Assembly: GCF_024170405.1 (NCBI RefSeq)
Contig: NZ_JALJYC010000020.1
Span: forward strand, 1 to 50,118
DNA length: 50,118 nucleotides
Reading direction: 5' to 3'
Source: Neisseria perflava
GTDB lineage: Bacteria; Pseudomonadota; Gammaproteobacteria; Burkholderiales; Neisseriaceae
Part shown: positions 1 through 8,769 of the stretch, one piece after another
Numbering within the stretch: the first letter of the stretch is position 1
How the letters are laid out: each line of letters starts with the position of its first letter
Position numbers and translations under genes: made by a program
The notes under the pieces: model-generated
What the model was told of the DNA's origin: nothing
The model's input: only the letters and a program-made list of their open reading frames with translations
The model's database searches: none

Positions 1-14
1 CCATACGAAATCCC

Positions 15-166
15 GGCAGACAGAAAATCGCCAGATTTTCGTCATTCCCGCGCAGGCGGGAATCCAGAAGCCCGACATTTCTGTCATGTTTTCAAGGTAT
101 CAGAAACTCAAACGCCTGGATTCCCGCCTGCGCGGGAATGACGAATCCTCGCGGATTCTGTCTGCC
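15..166. repeat. Neisserial intergenic mosaic repeat with two dRS3 units
   Basis: Two 20-bp units of the form ATTCCC-N8-GGGAAT lie at 44-63 and 120-139 in opposite orientation, and each is itself palindromic. This is the dRS3 consensus known from pathogenic Neisseria. They flank a 56-bp unique core, the 'RS' position of a neisserial intergenic mosaic element. An outer inverted repeat (GGCAGACAGAA at 15-25 and its complement at 156-166) frames the whole. In other Neisseria dRS3 sites are targets for filamentous-phage integration and recombination; no phage gene is visible here. Confidence 0.8.
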
Positions 167-235
167 AAAAGAAACACGTTTCTGAAATTTAAAAAGATAT
201 TCTATCTGCCTATCCCGAACTCACGTTACTATATG

Positions 236-267
236 TTTTTTCAGACGGCCTATGCCGTCTGAAAAAA
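236..267. repeat. Inverted DUS pair downstream of the porin gene
   Basis: Fourteen-base arms (T6 CAGACGGC and complement) with a 4-base loop contain two uptake-sequence cores back to back. It lies 70 bp beyond the porin stop. The arms are in the order TTCAGACGGC then GCCGTCTGAA, so no U-run follows the stem on either strand; the hairpin may end transcription only weakly. Confidence 0.6.
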
Positions 268-335
268 CAGCTATTTTCTCCGGCATAAAAAATAAAAACA
301 GGCAGGAATCCCTGCCTGTTTTTTGCATTATCCGA

Positions 336-1532
336 TTAGAATTTGTATTCCAACTGGCCGCGAATCACGTTGACGTCCAATTTTTCCGGGCCGACGGCAG
401 TCAGCTGTTTGCCGTGCAGATAGAAGCCGCTCAGTTTCCAGTTTTTCCACGGAATATAAGCTGCGGCAATTTGTACGCCTTGTACGTTCTTGCTGTAATC
501 TTCTACGGAAGATACGCCGGACAAGGCACCGACACGGCGGTAGTTCAAGGCCACATGGTAAGAGTTGCGCTGGTTCCAGTCGGCCAATTTATAGCGGATT
601 TCGGTAAACAAACTGTCGTTTTTAATTTTGGTGCCGTAATCGTTGTAGGCTTTGATGTTGGATTTGCTGCCTGCAATCATCCAGCGCCAATCGTCGTTAA
701 ACTGCACGTCCATACCCAGTTCGCCGAATACCGCGTCTTTGGCATTCATGCGCACAGTACCGGTTTGGAAGTCGTACATATCCAAATCTTTCATGTAGCT
801 GACGGTTGCGCCGACATGGATTTTATCGTTAATCGGGTAAGTAGCTTGCAAAGAAGCGAATTTTTTACGGCGGCCACCGATGCCTTCGGTTTTGCCGTTG
901 ATGCCGCTGCCCCAAGTATTGTCGTTCAAACCACCAGTGCGGCGGCCGACCATCAATTTAGCCGGTAATACTTTATTGTCCCAGAACAATTCGCCGCCGG
1001 TAACCTCGGTATCCCAAATACGGCCGTATGAAGAGAATGCGCCGAAACGACCCAAGCGGGCTTGTACTTTGCCCAAATTGTTGCCGAAGTCGTAAACCGT
1101 GCCTTCTCCATACAGTTTCACCAGCGGAACATCGTGGTCGCCACGGAATTTACCGGTTTCCAAGTCGATGTTCGGCTCGATTTGGGTAACCAGTTTCCAG
1201 TCTTTATACAGTTTCAAGCGCAGCCAAATATTCATGTTCAGCTCGCTGTGGGTATTGTCTTTCGGTTGGGTTGCCGCGTAACTGGCACCGGTGTCTTCGC
1301 TGTCGATACGCACGCGCAATTCGCCGTTGACGGTAATCAAATCATTAATCAGGCTGATTTGTTTGTCGTCTTTGCGGATAATGCTGCCTGCATTGGTATA
1401 GTCGTCGGTAGTCGCTAGAGAAGCGCCGCCGACATGCACGTCAGCGATGGAAGGAGACACATTATCGGCGGCCATTGCGGGAACAGCGGCCAAAGCAGCC
1501 AATACGAAAGCGAGGTTTTGTTGGATTTTCAT
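336..1532 (-). CDS. Putative outer-membrane porin
   Basis: The 398-residue product starts with a typical signal peptide: Lys at position 3, a hydrophobic run, and AMA before a predicted cut near residue 21. It ends in Tyr-Lys-Phe, and a terminal Phe is the usual BAM-recognition signal of outer-membrane beta-barrels. The body alternates polar and aromatic residues in short strands, as in the Porin_5 'putative porin' group; it is not PorA/PorB-like. It probably forms a diffusion channel, substrate unknown. The start is supported by GGAG eight bases upstream. The 382-bp AT-rich region before it belongs to this gene alone and carries an FNR-like palindrome. Confidence 0.75.
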   Translation of the reverse strand: MKIQQNLAFVLAALAAVPAMAADNVSPSIADVHVGGASLATTDDYTNAGSIIRKDDKQISLINDLITVNGELRVRIDSEDTGASYAATQPKDNTHSELNMNIWLRLKLYKDWKLVTQIEPNIDLETGKFRGDHDVPLVKLYGEGTVYDFGNNLGKVQARLGRFGAFSSYGRIWDTEVTGGELFWDNKVLPAKLMVGRRTGGLNDNTWGSGINGKTEGIGGRRKKFASLQATYPINDKIHVGATVSYMKDLDMYDFQTGTVRMNAKDAVFGELGMDVQFNDDWRWMIAGSKSNIKAYNDYGTKIKNDSLFTEIRYKLADWNQRNSYHVALNYRRVGALSGVSSVEDYSKNVQGVQIAAAYIPWKNWKLSGFYLHGKQLTAVGPEKLDVNVIRGQLEYKF

Positions 1533-1914
1533 GTAAAGCTCCGGATAATCAAGAGGTAAACTGTCAGGTTTTACTGTCTGCCCGGTGATACAGTCTTGGC
1601 GCGTATTCGCGGTGCAGCAGTTTCAATCAAAAATACCCAAACCGATATAGCATGACATCGGTGTCATCAGCCATAAAAAATAAATCCGCCGAGAGGCTGA
1701 AGATTCATTAATTTTTGTAACTAATTTACCGACATGCTATGTAGTTTGTTGTACCCCGTCAAGAATTTTTTACATGAATTAAAAAAATAAACATTGAATT
1801 TGACGAAAATCAAGTTCAAATCGGATATTTCATGACCGCTGTTGCTATTTCATTTATATAAAATTACTTAGAAACATACAAATTTGTATGTTTTGTAGTT
1901 TTATTTAATTTATT
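1533..1914 (-). promoter_or_regulatory. Long AT-rich upstream region of the porin gene
   Basis: No gene is visible in this 382-bp gap between recD and the porin gene, both on the minus strand. It is much richer in A+T than its neighbours. It contains an imperfect palindrome at 1652-1667 (ATGACA, four bases, TGTCAT) and a larger palindrome at 1794-1819 listed separately. The size suggests a regulated promoter, possibly with a long untranslated leader. Confidence 0.5.
1794..1819. promoter_or_regulatory. FNR-like palindrome
   Basis: The core 1800-1813 reads TTGACGAAAATCAA, one base off the FNR consensus TTGAT-N4-ATCAA. The symmetry continues outward (TTGAA at 1794-1798, TTCAA at 1815-1819), giving a 26-bp near-palindrome. 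It lies about 260 bp upstream of the porin start codon, so control of that gene would require a long leader. Binding is inferred from sequence only. Confidence 0.4.
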
Positions 1915-3678
1915 TCAAAACATTGAGTTAACCATATCCCTCAAAGCTGTCAAGCGGGTTTTCCGATTGTTTACCGCCTCTACCAGCTCGTTTTGCCCGC
2001 CCCAAAAAACGAAATGATTGCGGGCGCGGGTGATACCTGTGTACAACAGTGCATTATTTAATCTGGACAACACATCGCCGTCTTTTTCCAGCGCCTCCAA
2101 GCCTCCACTGGGTGGCAGCAGCCATACTTCGCGGTATTCCGAACCTTGGCTTTTGTGTACGGTCATGGCAAAGGCCGGTTCATGCGCGGGCAGGCGGCTG
2201 ACGGCGATGGGGCGGAATCCGCCGTCTGATACGGGAAAATACGCCGCCAGCGTACCGGTGTCGGTTTCAGACGGCATGATAATCCCGATGTCGCCGTTAA
2301 ACACATCCAGCGCATAGTCGTTACGCATAATCATAACCAGCTGTCCGGCATACCAAGCGTCGCTTTCCGACACATGCCCGTGGCGTTGCAACGTGCGCCG
2401 ATAGGCCGCGTTAAAATCTTCCGCGTCCTTGCGCCACGCGGTCAACACCACCACATCGGCAGCATGGCCGAAAGCCAGCGCCACATCGCCGTCTGCTACG
2501 GCCTGCCAATAGGCGCGGTGTTTGTGGTAAAGCTGCTCGGCCTGCTGCTGTATGCTGCCCTGAGAAGCCGTTAATTCATCGGGGAACAGGGCAAACTGCG
2601 CCCAAGCCTTATCTGCCTCGCCCGATACCACGGCACGCGCCAAGCAGCCGATACCGCTGTTTGCGCCGAAACGGTGGCTGACGGTCAACTGCGCCGTATT
2701 TCCTGCCAACGGCGGCGCGTCACTGCTGACGGTAAAACCGTGCTGCGGCAAATACAGGCTGAGCTGCCGATGGGTCGTTTCATCCAATACGGTCGGCTGT
2801 GTCAAGGCCGCCAATACCGCGCCGACACCTACTGACGGCAGTTGGTAGGGGTCGCCCAAAAAAATCACCCGGCAACCGTCCGGCACTGCCCGCAATAATT
2901 GCAGCAGCAAGCCGATATCCAGCATGGAAGCCTCGTCCACCACCAACACATCCAGCGGCAGCGGATTGTCTCTGCCAAACACGGGCTGCATCTGCGGCGG
3001 ACGCAGTTTCAGCAGACGGTGTACGGTTTGTCCTTCCAAAGTATGCAGATGACGGCGGAGGCCGTCTGAAAGACTGAAACCCTCCGCCGCTCTGTGCAGC
3101 GCTTTAGCCATATGCGCGGCAGCCTTGCCGGTCGGCGCGGCTAAAGCGATACGCGGCAGGCGGCGCGGATTATTGGCGCAAATCAATCCCAACAGTTTCG
3201 CCACGGTGGTGGTTTTACCCGTCCCTGGCCCGCCGATAATCAGCATAAACGGCTGCAACAAAGCCAAAGCCGCCGCGTCGCGCTGCCCTTCGCTACCGGC
3301 TTGGTCAAACCAGTCGGCCAGATTCTGCGCCGCCTGCATCCAATCCACCTCTTCAGCGCCCGCCGTGGCAATCCGCTTGATTTCCGCCGCCAAGTCGCGC
3401 TCCAACTGCCACATGCGACCGAGAAACAGCCGGTTGCCGGACAACACCAGCGGTGTTTCCCCGCGACTGCCTACCGTTTGCACCGCCTGCTTTAACGCGG
3501 CGGTTTCAGCCTCATCCAGCCAAATAAAGGCATGGCCGTTTTGCAAGGCGGCAAACAGGCGCACGATATACGGCTGCACAAGTTCTGCCTCATCCGGCGC
3601 GTGGTAAGCCAAAAACGCAGCGGCAGCTTGCGCGGCAGCTTGGTTTAAATCTTGAGATTCGGCCGTAAGGTTTGTCAT
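1915..3678 (-). CDS. recD: Exodeoxyribonuclease V alpha subunit RecD
   Basis: RecD is the 5'-3' helicase subunit of RecBCD, which processes double-strand ends. The 587-residue reading has Walker A GGPGTGKTTT at about 149-158, Walker B VVDEAS at about 246-251, and late SF1 motifs (TVHKSQGSEY, then YTGITRARN) near the C-terminus. The reading frame stays open upstream to 3846, but that extension overlaps the PLD gene and a DUS hairpin, so the ATG at 3678 is preferred; its ribosome-binding site is poor. recB and recC are not in the window. Length fits neisserial RecD, which is around 580 residues. Confidence 0.92.
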   Translation of the reverse strand: MTNLTAESQDLNQAAAQAAAAFLAYHAPDEAELVQPYIVRLFAALQNGHAFIWLDEAETAALKQAVQTVGSRGETPLVLSGNRLFLGRMWQLERDLAAEIKRIATAGAEEVDWMQAAQNLADWFDQAGSEGQRDAAALALLQPFMLIIGGPGTGKTTTVAKLLGLICANNPRRLPRIALAAPTGKAAAHMAKALHRAAEGFSLSDGLRRHLHTLEGQTVHRLLKLRPPQMQPVFGRDNPLPLDVLVVDEASMLDIGLLLQLLRAVPDGCRVIFLGDPYQLPSVGVGAVLAALTQPTVLDETTHRQLSLYLPQHGFTVSSDAPPLAGNTAQLTVSHRFGANSGIGCLARAVVSGEADKAWAQFALFPDELTASQGSIQQQAEQLYHKHRAYWQAVADGDVALAFGHAADVVVLTAWRKDAEDFNAAYRRTLQRHGHVSESDAWYAGQLVMIMRNDYALDVFNGDIGIIMPSETDTGTLAAYFPVSDGGFRPIAVSRLPAHEPAFAMTVHKSQGSEYREVWLLPPSGGLEALEKDGDVLSRLNNALLYTGITRARNHFVFWGGQNELVEAVNNRKTRLTALRDMVNSMF

Positions 3679-3701
3679 ATTTAAGATAGCTTTCTGTAAA
3701 A

Positions 3702-3736
3702 AGGCCGTCTGAAAACAATGGCGGTTCAGACGGCCT
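3702..3736. terminator. DUS hairpin between the PLD gene and recD
   Basis: AGGCCGTCTGAA at 3702-3713 faces its complement at 3725-3736 with an 11-base loop. It separates the PLD-family gene from recD on the minus strand and supplies an uptake sequence. Confidence 0.55.
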
Positions 3737-3796
3737 GACGGGAGGTAATATTTGACCGGCAAAAGCATGAAACAGCTGTTTAAGCTGCTATCAATA

Positions 3797-5329
3797 CTAC
3801 AACAAACTTTCAATCGGCAAAAACGACAACACCTTAGCCGTAACACGCTTCCAGAATCCGGCTTCCGGCTCTTTGGAGTAGGTCTTGCCGTCTGAAGGAT
3901 TGTACCAGCGCAGTTTGCCGTGTCGGTTGAGCGTTACCTGATAGGCATATTCGGGCGTAGTGGTTTCCAGCGAACGCTGCATAACCCCAGCCACTTGCGG
4001 GCTTTCGATGACCACTCCCATTTCGGTATTCAGGCGAGCGGAGCGCGGGTCGAGGTTGAACGAGCCGATAAACACGCGCTTTTCATCAATAATAAAGGTT
4101 TTCGCATGCAGACTGGTGGCGGAACTACCCGTCAGACCACGGTCTTTGGTTTTGGGCATGGCGTGGTTGGGTTGCAGCTCATACAGCTTGATACCGGCTT
4201 TCAGCAGCGGTTTGCGATAGCGGGCATAACCCGAATGCACCGCCGCCACATCGGTCGCCTGCAGCGAATTGGTTAACACAGTAATATCCGTTCCGTCTGC
4301 GGCCAGCTTTTGCAAAGCCTCCGTACCGTATTTGGTCGGCACAAAATACGGCGATACCAGATACATGTTTTTTTCCGGCTTCTGCAGTGCCACCAAAAGC
4401 CGCTGCAAAATCGGTGTTTTGGAACGGTCGCGGTTCAACCCTTTGGCCGGGTCGTCGCTAATCAGCCTCGTTTGTACGTTGTACCATTCAATGCTGTTAC
4501 TCTGCATGGCCAGATACAAATCGGAATCTTCGATTTCTTTGCGGTAACGGTCCAAGACATTGTTTTTATCGTCGTCGCTGTAATTCAGTTCAGCAAAGCC
4601 TTTGTCTATGCTGCCTTTTTTAATCACATCGGTGGCGTTGTAAGCCGACTGGCTGGTCCAATAACGGTCGAAATCTTCAGATACATCCGTCACCACGCGG
4701 CCGGTGGCCAAGACATCCAAATCGGCAAAGGCATTATCGCTGCCGACTTTGAAATATTCGTCGCCGATGTTGCGCCCGCCGACAATGGTGGCGCGATTGT
4801 CGGCGGTTAGGGATTTATTGTGCATGCGGCGGTTGAGGCGTGGAAAATCGGCAATGTAGCCGAGCGCGCGCCATTTGCGCGAAACGAAGGGGTTGAACAG
4901 GCGCACTTCGATATTCGGGTGGCTGTCGAGCGCCAGCAGCACATTATCCAAGCCGTTGGTATTGTTGTCGTCCAGCAGCAGGCGCACGCGCACACCGCGC
5001 TCGGCGGCGCGGTGCACCAAATTAAACAGCAAACGGCCGGAGATGTCGTTGTGCCAGATATAATATTGGATGTCCAGCGTGTAATCCGCCGCTTCAATTA
5101 GAGCCAAACGCGCCACAAACGCTTCATGGCCGTCTGAAAGCAGGTAAATGCCAGAAGTATCGGGGTCGGCTTTGATATTTTGGCCGTTGGCCGGTTTTAA
5201 AATGGCTTCCAAACGCGGCGCGGAAGGTACTTTCAAATAATGGCTTTGCGTGCGGTTTTCCAAGGGCGGCAAGGCGGCGCAGCCGAGCAGGAAGGCAGGC
5301 AGTATGCAGGCTAAGTATTTTTTATTCAT
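3797..5329 (-). CDS. Phospholipase D / cardiolipin synthase family lipoprotein
   Basis: This 510-residue protein has a lipoprotein signal ending in LLGC with the lipidated Cys at residue 17. It has two HKD catalytic motifs of the phospholipase D superfamily: H170-K172-D177 and H408-K410-D415, each followed by the typical GG/GS-x-N-x-D segment. The family includes the secreted phospholipase D of gonococcus and ClsC-type cardiolipin synthases, so the reaction is either phospholipid hydrolysis or transphosphatidylation. The lipobox places it on a membrane surface facing the periplasm or outside. The start at 5329 is chosen because the lipoprotein signal begins there; 14 further codons are open upstream. 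Confidence 0.85.
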   Translation of the reverse strand: MNKKYLACILPAFLLGCAALPPLENRTQSHYLKVPSAPRLEAILKPANGQNIKADPDTSGIYLLSDGHEAFVARLALIEAADYTLDIQYYIWHNDISGRLLFNLVHRAAERGVRVRLLLDDNNTNGLDNVLLALDSHPNIEVRLFNPFVSRKWRALGYIADFPRLNRRMHNKSLTADNRATIVGGRNIGDEYFKVGSDNAFADLDVLATGRVVTDVSEDFDRYWTSQSAYNATDVIKKGSIDKGFAELNYSDDDKNNVLDRYRKEIEDSDLYLAMQSNSIEWYNVQTRLISDDPAKGLNRDRSKTPILQRLLVALQKPEKNMYLVSPYFVPTKYGTEALQKLAADGTDITVLTNSLQATDVAAVHSGYARYRKPLLKAGIKLYELQPNHAMPKTKDRGLTGSSATSLHAKTFIIDEKRVFIGSFNLDPRSARLNTEMGVVIESPQVAGVMQRSLETTTPEYAYQVTLNRHGKLRWYNPSDGKTYSKEPEAGFWKRVTAKVLSFLPIESLL

Positions 5330-5400
5330 TCCCACTGTTTTCCAAATGGTTTGCTTCTGGTGTTCAATCATTGCCCACCGGCGTCAAACGCTTTTTAGTC

Positions 5401-5434
5401 AGGCCGTCTGAAAAATGATTTTTTCAGACGGCCT
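5401..5434. terminator. DUS hairpin after the mdtD-like gene
   Basis: AGGCCGTCTGAAAAA and its complement with a 4-base loop lie 15 bp beyond the exporter stop codon, between two minus-strand genes. Confidence 0.65.
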
Positions 5435-5449
5435 ATTATATAGAATAGC

Positions 5450-6859
5450 TTAGGCAGACTTGGATTTTACCGTCAGATTATTGCCGTCCGATGTATGCAG
5501 CCTGCTGAAAATAAAGCTGGAAGCCAGCGTAATCAGGCCGATACCGAGAAAAGTCAGGCGGAACGCGGTATGCAGATTGGCTTGACCGATACTGCTTTTT
5601 GTCCACAGCTGCAACATCAGCGCGCCGACGGCAATGCCCAAGCCGATGGCCAGCTGCTGATTGACCGCCATCAAACTATTGCCGCTGCCCGTTTGATAAC
5701 CGCGCAAATCCGCCAGCGTTAAAGTATTCATGGCGGAAAACTGCACCGAGTTGCACGTACCCATGGCAAACAGTAAAACCACCCACAACCATGCCGGCGT
5801 CTGCGCCCCGGGTGCGGCCAATAAAATAATCAATACCGCCAATAAGCGCGTATTCCACACCAATACCCGGCGGTAGCCGAAACGCGCCATCATCGGCTTG
5901 ATGGCCGGTTTGACCAGCAGCGAGGCCAGCGCAATCGGCACCAGCAGCCAACCCGACAAACTGGCATTGTAGCCGAAGGCCACCTGAAACAGCAGCGGCA
6001 GCAAAAACGGCACCGAGCTAATCCCCAAGCGGCTGAACAGATTGCCGCTCAAGCCCAAACGAAACGTGCGCACCTGAAACAGATTGCCCGCATACAGCGG
6101 ATTCGGATGGGTTTTGGCATGACGGGCATACAGCCACAACAGCGCCGCACCGCCGCAAGCCATCAGCAGGGAAAATTTAGCCGAATTCGGATGGGAAATA
6201 ATATCCACCGCCAAAGTTAAGGCGCAGGCGGCCGAAGCAAACAGCAAAAAACCGCCCAAATCAAGGACAGAGCGTTCGCCGCGCACATCGGGCATGATTT
6301 TCAGCCCCAGCAGCAGACCGATTAAGCCGATGGGCAAGTTCAGCAGGAAAATCCCGTGCCACGTCGCGTATTCCACCAGATAGCCGCCGACCAGCGGCCC
6401 TAACACCGGCCCGATTAAAGCCGGCATAACGGCATAATTAATCGCGTTCAAAAGCTGCGATTTGTCGTACACCCGCAAAATCGTCAGGCGCGGCACCGGC
6501 ACCAACATCGAGCCGCCGACACCCTGCACCGCCCGCGCCACCACCAGCGCCGTTAGATTCGGCGCCACCGCGCACAGCAGCGACCCGGCCATAAACACCG
6601 CAATCGCATACAGAAACACTTTTTTCGTGCCAAATCTATCCACCAAATAGCCGCTTAAAGGAATCAGCAGCGCCACGGTCAGCGAATACACAATCACCGC
6701 CGATTGCATGTTCAGCGGCGATTCGTTCAGATCTTTGGCGATGGCAGGCAAAGCAGTGTTGAGGATAGTAGCATCCAACATCTGCATAAAGATGGCCACA
6801 GCCAACAACACAGGCAGCCAGCGGGAAGGCTTAACAGAAGTATTTTCCACTTCATTCAT
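5450..6859 (-). CDS. MdtD-like multidrug exporter (MFS, DHA2 family)
   Basis: The 469-residue product has about 14 hydrophobic segments and the DHA2 drug:H+ antiporter signatures: LDATILNTALPAI in the first helix, SGYLVDRFGTKK in the loop after helix 2, and ARAVQGVGGSMLVPV in helix 4. The alignment of segments along the chain resembles MdtD of enterobacteria (about 470 residues), including the late QFSAMNTLTLADLR stretch. Acts in the inner membrane, exporting unidentified compounds. No membrane-fusion or outer-membrane partner gene is adjacent. It is divergent from the lut operon across a 432-bp gap. No good ribosome-binding site precedes the ATG. Confidence 0.85.
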   Translation of the reverse strand: MNEVENTSVKPSRWLPVLLAVAIFMQMLDATILNTALPAIAKDLNESPLNMQSAVIVYSLTVALLIPLSGYLVDRFGTKKVFLYAIAVFMAGSLLCAVAPNLTALVVARAVQGVGGSMLVPVPRLTILRVYDKSQLLNAINYAVMPALIGPVLGPLVGGYLVEYATWHGIFLLNLPIGLIGLLLGLKIMPDVRGERSVLDLGGFLLFASAACALTLAVDIISHPNSAKFSLLMACGGAALLWLYARHAKTHPNPLYAGNLFQVRTFRLGLSGNLFSRLGISSVPFLLPLLFQVAFGYNASLSGWLLVPIALASLLVKPAIKPMMARFGYRRVLVWNTRLLAVLIILLAAPGAQTPAWLWVVLLFAMGTCNSVQFSAMNTLTLADLRGYQTGSGNSLMAVNQQLAIGLGIAVGALMLQLWTKSSIGQANLHTAFRLTFLGIGLITLASSFIFSRLHTSDGNNLTVKSKSA

Positions 6860-7291
6860 TGATATTTGCTATTAAAATTCTTGACGTTATATCGGATTTT
6901 GCAGCCTCTATTGTAACGCAATTCCGCCCAGGCCGTCTGAAAGACGACCATCACCCAACAAAACATTGACAGATATTAACAAACGCCAAACAAAAAAATC
7001 TGCCGCAACATTGCCAATATCGCCACCATTTTAACTCAAATATCTGTTTTTCCCGCTTCCCTCTTTTCAGACGGCCTCCGCCCTACTTACCATTCATTCA
7101 AACATAAATAATAAAATCAAAATAAGAATGATTTTTATTAGTTATATTATAGGATTCTTATCATGCCTATTGTTCCACAACATATCTTCAATCCAAATAT
7201 CATTTCAAAAAATCCGACTTGACCAACTACATGCAATTACTTAAAGTAACGCCCGTCCTTATAAAAATTGGTTTAACCAATCCAAAACATC
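6860..7291. promoter_or_regulatory. Divergent intergenic region between mdtD-like gene and lutA
   Basis: This 432-bp region carries no convincing gene. It has two DUS copies in opposite orientation (near 6930 and 7066) too far apart for a compact hairpin, then a strongly AT-rich block from about 7100 with a Fur-like palindrome. A 19-codon ATG frame at 7163-7222 lacks a ribosome-binding site and is not called. Confidence 0.5.
7121..7139. promoter_or_regulatory. Fur-box-like palindrome upstream of lutACB
   Basis: The 19-bp site has arms AATAAGAAT and ATTTTTATT around a central G; the arms match as inverted repeats at eight of nine positions. It fits the AT-rich 9-1-9 geometry of Fur boxes. It lies about 150 bp upstream of lutA, next to a TATATTAT sequence that could be a -10 element. 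Fur binding is inferred. Confidence 0.45.
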
Positions 7292-8071
7292 ATGAGCACA
7301 TCCACTCCCACCCCGATTACCCGTTTTGACAGCATGCCGACCGACGCTTATTTCTTCGGCACCTGCGTCTTGGATATTTTCATGCCCGAAGCCGGTATGG
7401 ACGCCATGACCCTGATCGAGCAGCAAGGCATCCGCACCCATTTCCCGATGGGGCAAAGCTGCTGCGGCCAACCGGCCTACTCTTCAGGTCATCCTGAAGA
7501 AGCCTTCAATGTGGCTAAAGAGCAGTTGGATTTATTTCCGGAAAACTGGCCGATTGTCGTCCCCTCCGGCTCGTGCGGCGGCATGATGAAGCACCATTGG
7601 CCGAAGCTGTTTAAGGGCAGTGAATACGAGCAAAAAGCCAATGACATCGCCGCGCGCGTGATTGAATTTACCCATTTTCTGCTCGCCATCGGCTACCATC
7701 CCGAAGACCAAGGTGCGCCGGTAAAAGTGGCGGTGCACACCTCCTGCGCCGCCCGCCGCGAGATGAATGTCCACCTTTCCGGCTGGCAGTTGGTCGATGG
7801 TTTGACCAACGTCGAGCGTATCGTACATGACCACGAAAGCGAATGTTGCGGTTTCGGCGGTACGTTTTCCGTAAAACATCCCGACATTTCCGGCGCGATG
7901 GTTACCGATAAAGTCAACGCCTTAAAAGACACCCGCGCCACTGAAATCATCAGCGCCGACTGCGGCTGCATGCTCAACATCGGCGGCAAAATCGCCAAAG
8001 ACGAGCCGGGCATGCCCGCGCCCAAACACATCGCCACCTTCTTATTGGAACGCACCGGAGGCAAAGCATGA
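7292..8071 (+). CDS. lutA: L-lactate utilisation protein LutA (LldE), CCG-domain Fe-S protein
   Basis: LutA is one of three subunits of the iron-sulfur L-lactate dehydrogenase that oxidises lactate to pyruvate. The 259-residue product has two CCG domains: one with C57-C58 (SCCGQ) and C95, and one with C152, C185-C186 (ECCGFGG) and C224/C226. Such cysteines bind a 4Fe-4S cluster in this family. The chosen ATG adds 14 residues before MPTDAYFFGTC, where most homologues begin; neither start has a strong ribosome-binding site, so M15 at 7334 is possible. The stop overlaps the next start (ATGA), showing translational coupling in the order A-C-B. Confidence 0.93.
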   Translation: MSTSTPTPITRFDSMPTDAYFFGTCVLDIFMPEAGMDAMTLIEQQGIRTHFPMGQSCCGQPAYSSGHPEEAFNVAKEQLDLFPENWPIVVPSGSCGGMMKHHWPKLFKGSEYEQKANDIAARVIEFTHFLLAIGYHPEDQGAPVKVAVHTSCAARREMNVHLSGWQLVDGLTNVERIVHDHESECCGFGGTFSVKHPDISGAMVTDKVNALKDTRATEIISADCGCMLNIGGKIAKDEPGMPAPKHIATFLLERTGGKA

Positions 8072-8769
8072 GCGCGCGCGAAAATATTTTGAACAAGCTG
8101 AAAAAAGCCGATGCCTACCCGATGATGGAGCCGAACACCGACGGCTATTACGCGCAACACGAAATGACCTGGCCGGACGACATCAGCCGTCTGAAACATT
8201 GGGCGGCGGCCATGCGCGGGGTGAAAACCGAGATTTTTTGGGTAACGGAAGAGACTTGGCCGCAAGTTATGCGCCAAGTGGCGCAGCAAAAAGGTTTGAA
8301 AAACATGCTGCTGCCGCTGGATACGCCGCACGGTCAAAAAGCCAAACAGGCGCTGGCCGATACCGCCATAGCCCCGCTTGGTTTCGACAGGGTAATTGAC
8401 GAGTGGAAAGACGAATTGTTTGCCGAAGTCGAAGCCGGTTTTACCGCCTCGCAATGCGGCATTGCCCGTACCGGCACGATTATGCTGTTTTCCAACCCCG
8501 AAGAGCCGCGCAGCCTGAGCCTGGTGCCGCCGGTACATTTCTGCCTGTTTGACGCAGGCAAGATGTACAACGAATTTCATCACGCCGTGGCCGGCGAAAA
8601 ACTGCTGGAAAACGGCATGCCGACCAATGTGATTTTGATTTCCGGCCCCTCGAAAACCGCCGATATTCAATTAACGCTGGCCTACGGCGCCCACGGCCCG
8701 CGCGATTTGGTCGTGTTGGCCGTGTTGCCGCCGCACATCACCCCTGCCGACTTGGAGGAAAACGCATGA
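8068..8769 (+). CDS. lutC: L-lactate utilisation protein LutC (LldG), LUD domain
   Basis: The 233-residue product matches LutC/LldG: a single LUD domain with the signature ARTGTIMLFSNPEEPRSLSL followed by VPPVHFCL in its second half. It has no iron-sulfur cysteines and probably serves as an accessory or structural subunit of the LutABC lactate-oxidising complex in the cytoplasm. It overlaps lutA by 4 bp and lutB by 4 bp, so the three are almost certainly one transcript. Confidence 0.93.
   Translation: MSARENILNKLKKADAYPMMEPNTDGYYAQHEMTWPDDISRLKHWAAAMRGVKTEIFWVTEETWPQVMRQVAQQKGLKNMLLPLDTPHGQKAKQALADTAIAPLGFDRVIDEWKDELFAEVEAGFTASQCGIARTGTIMLFSNPEEPRSLSLVPPVHFCLFDAGKMYNEFHHAVAGEKLLENGMPTNVILISGPSKTADIQLTLAYGAHGPRDLVVLAVLPPHITPADLEENA

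Noticed and set aside
252..968. Long plus-strand frame opposite the porin gene
   Set aside because: It is the antisense of a clear porin with signal peptide and C-terminal Phe; no ribosome-binding site.
7163..7222. 19-codon ATG frame upstream of lutA as a leader peptide
   Set aside because: No ribosome-binding site, no regulatory codons and no terminator hairpin nearby.
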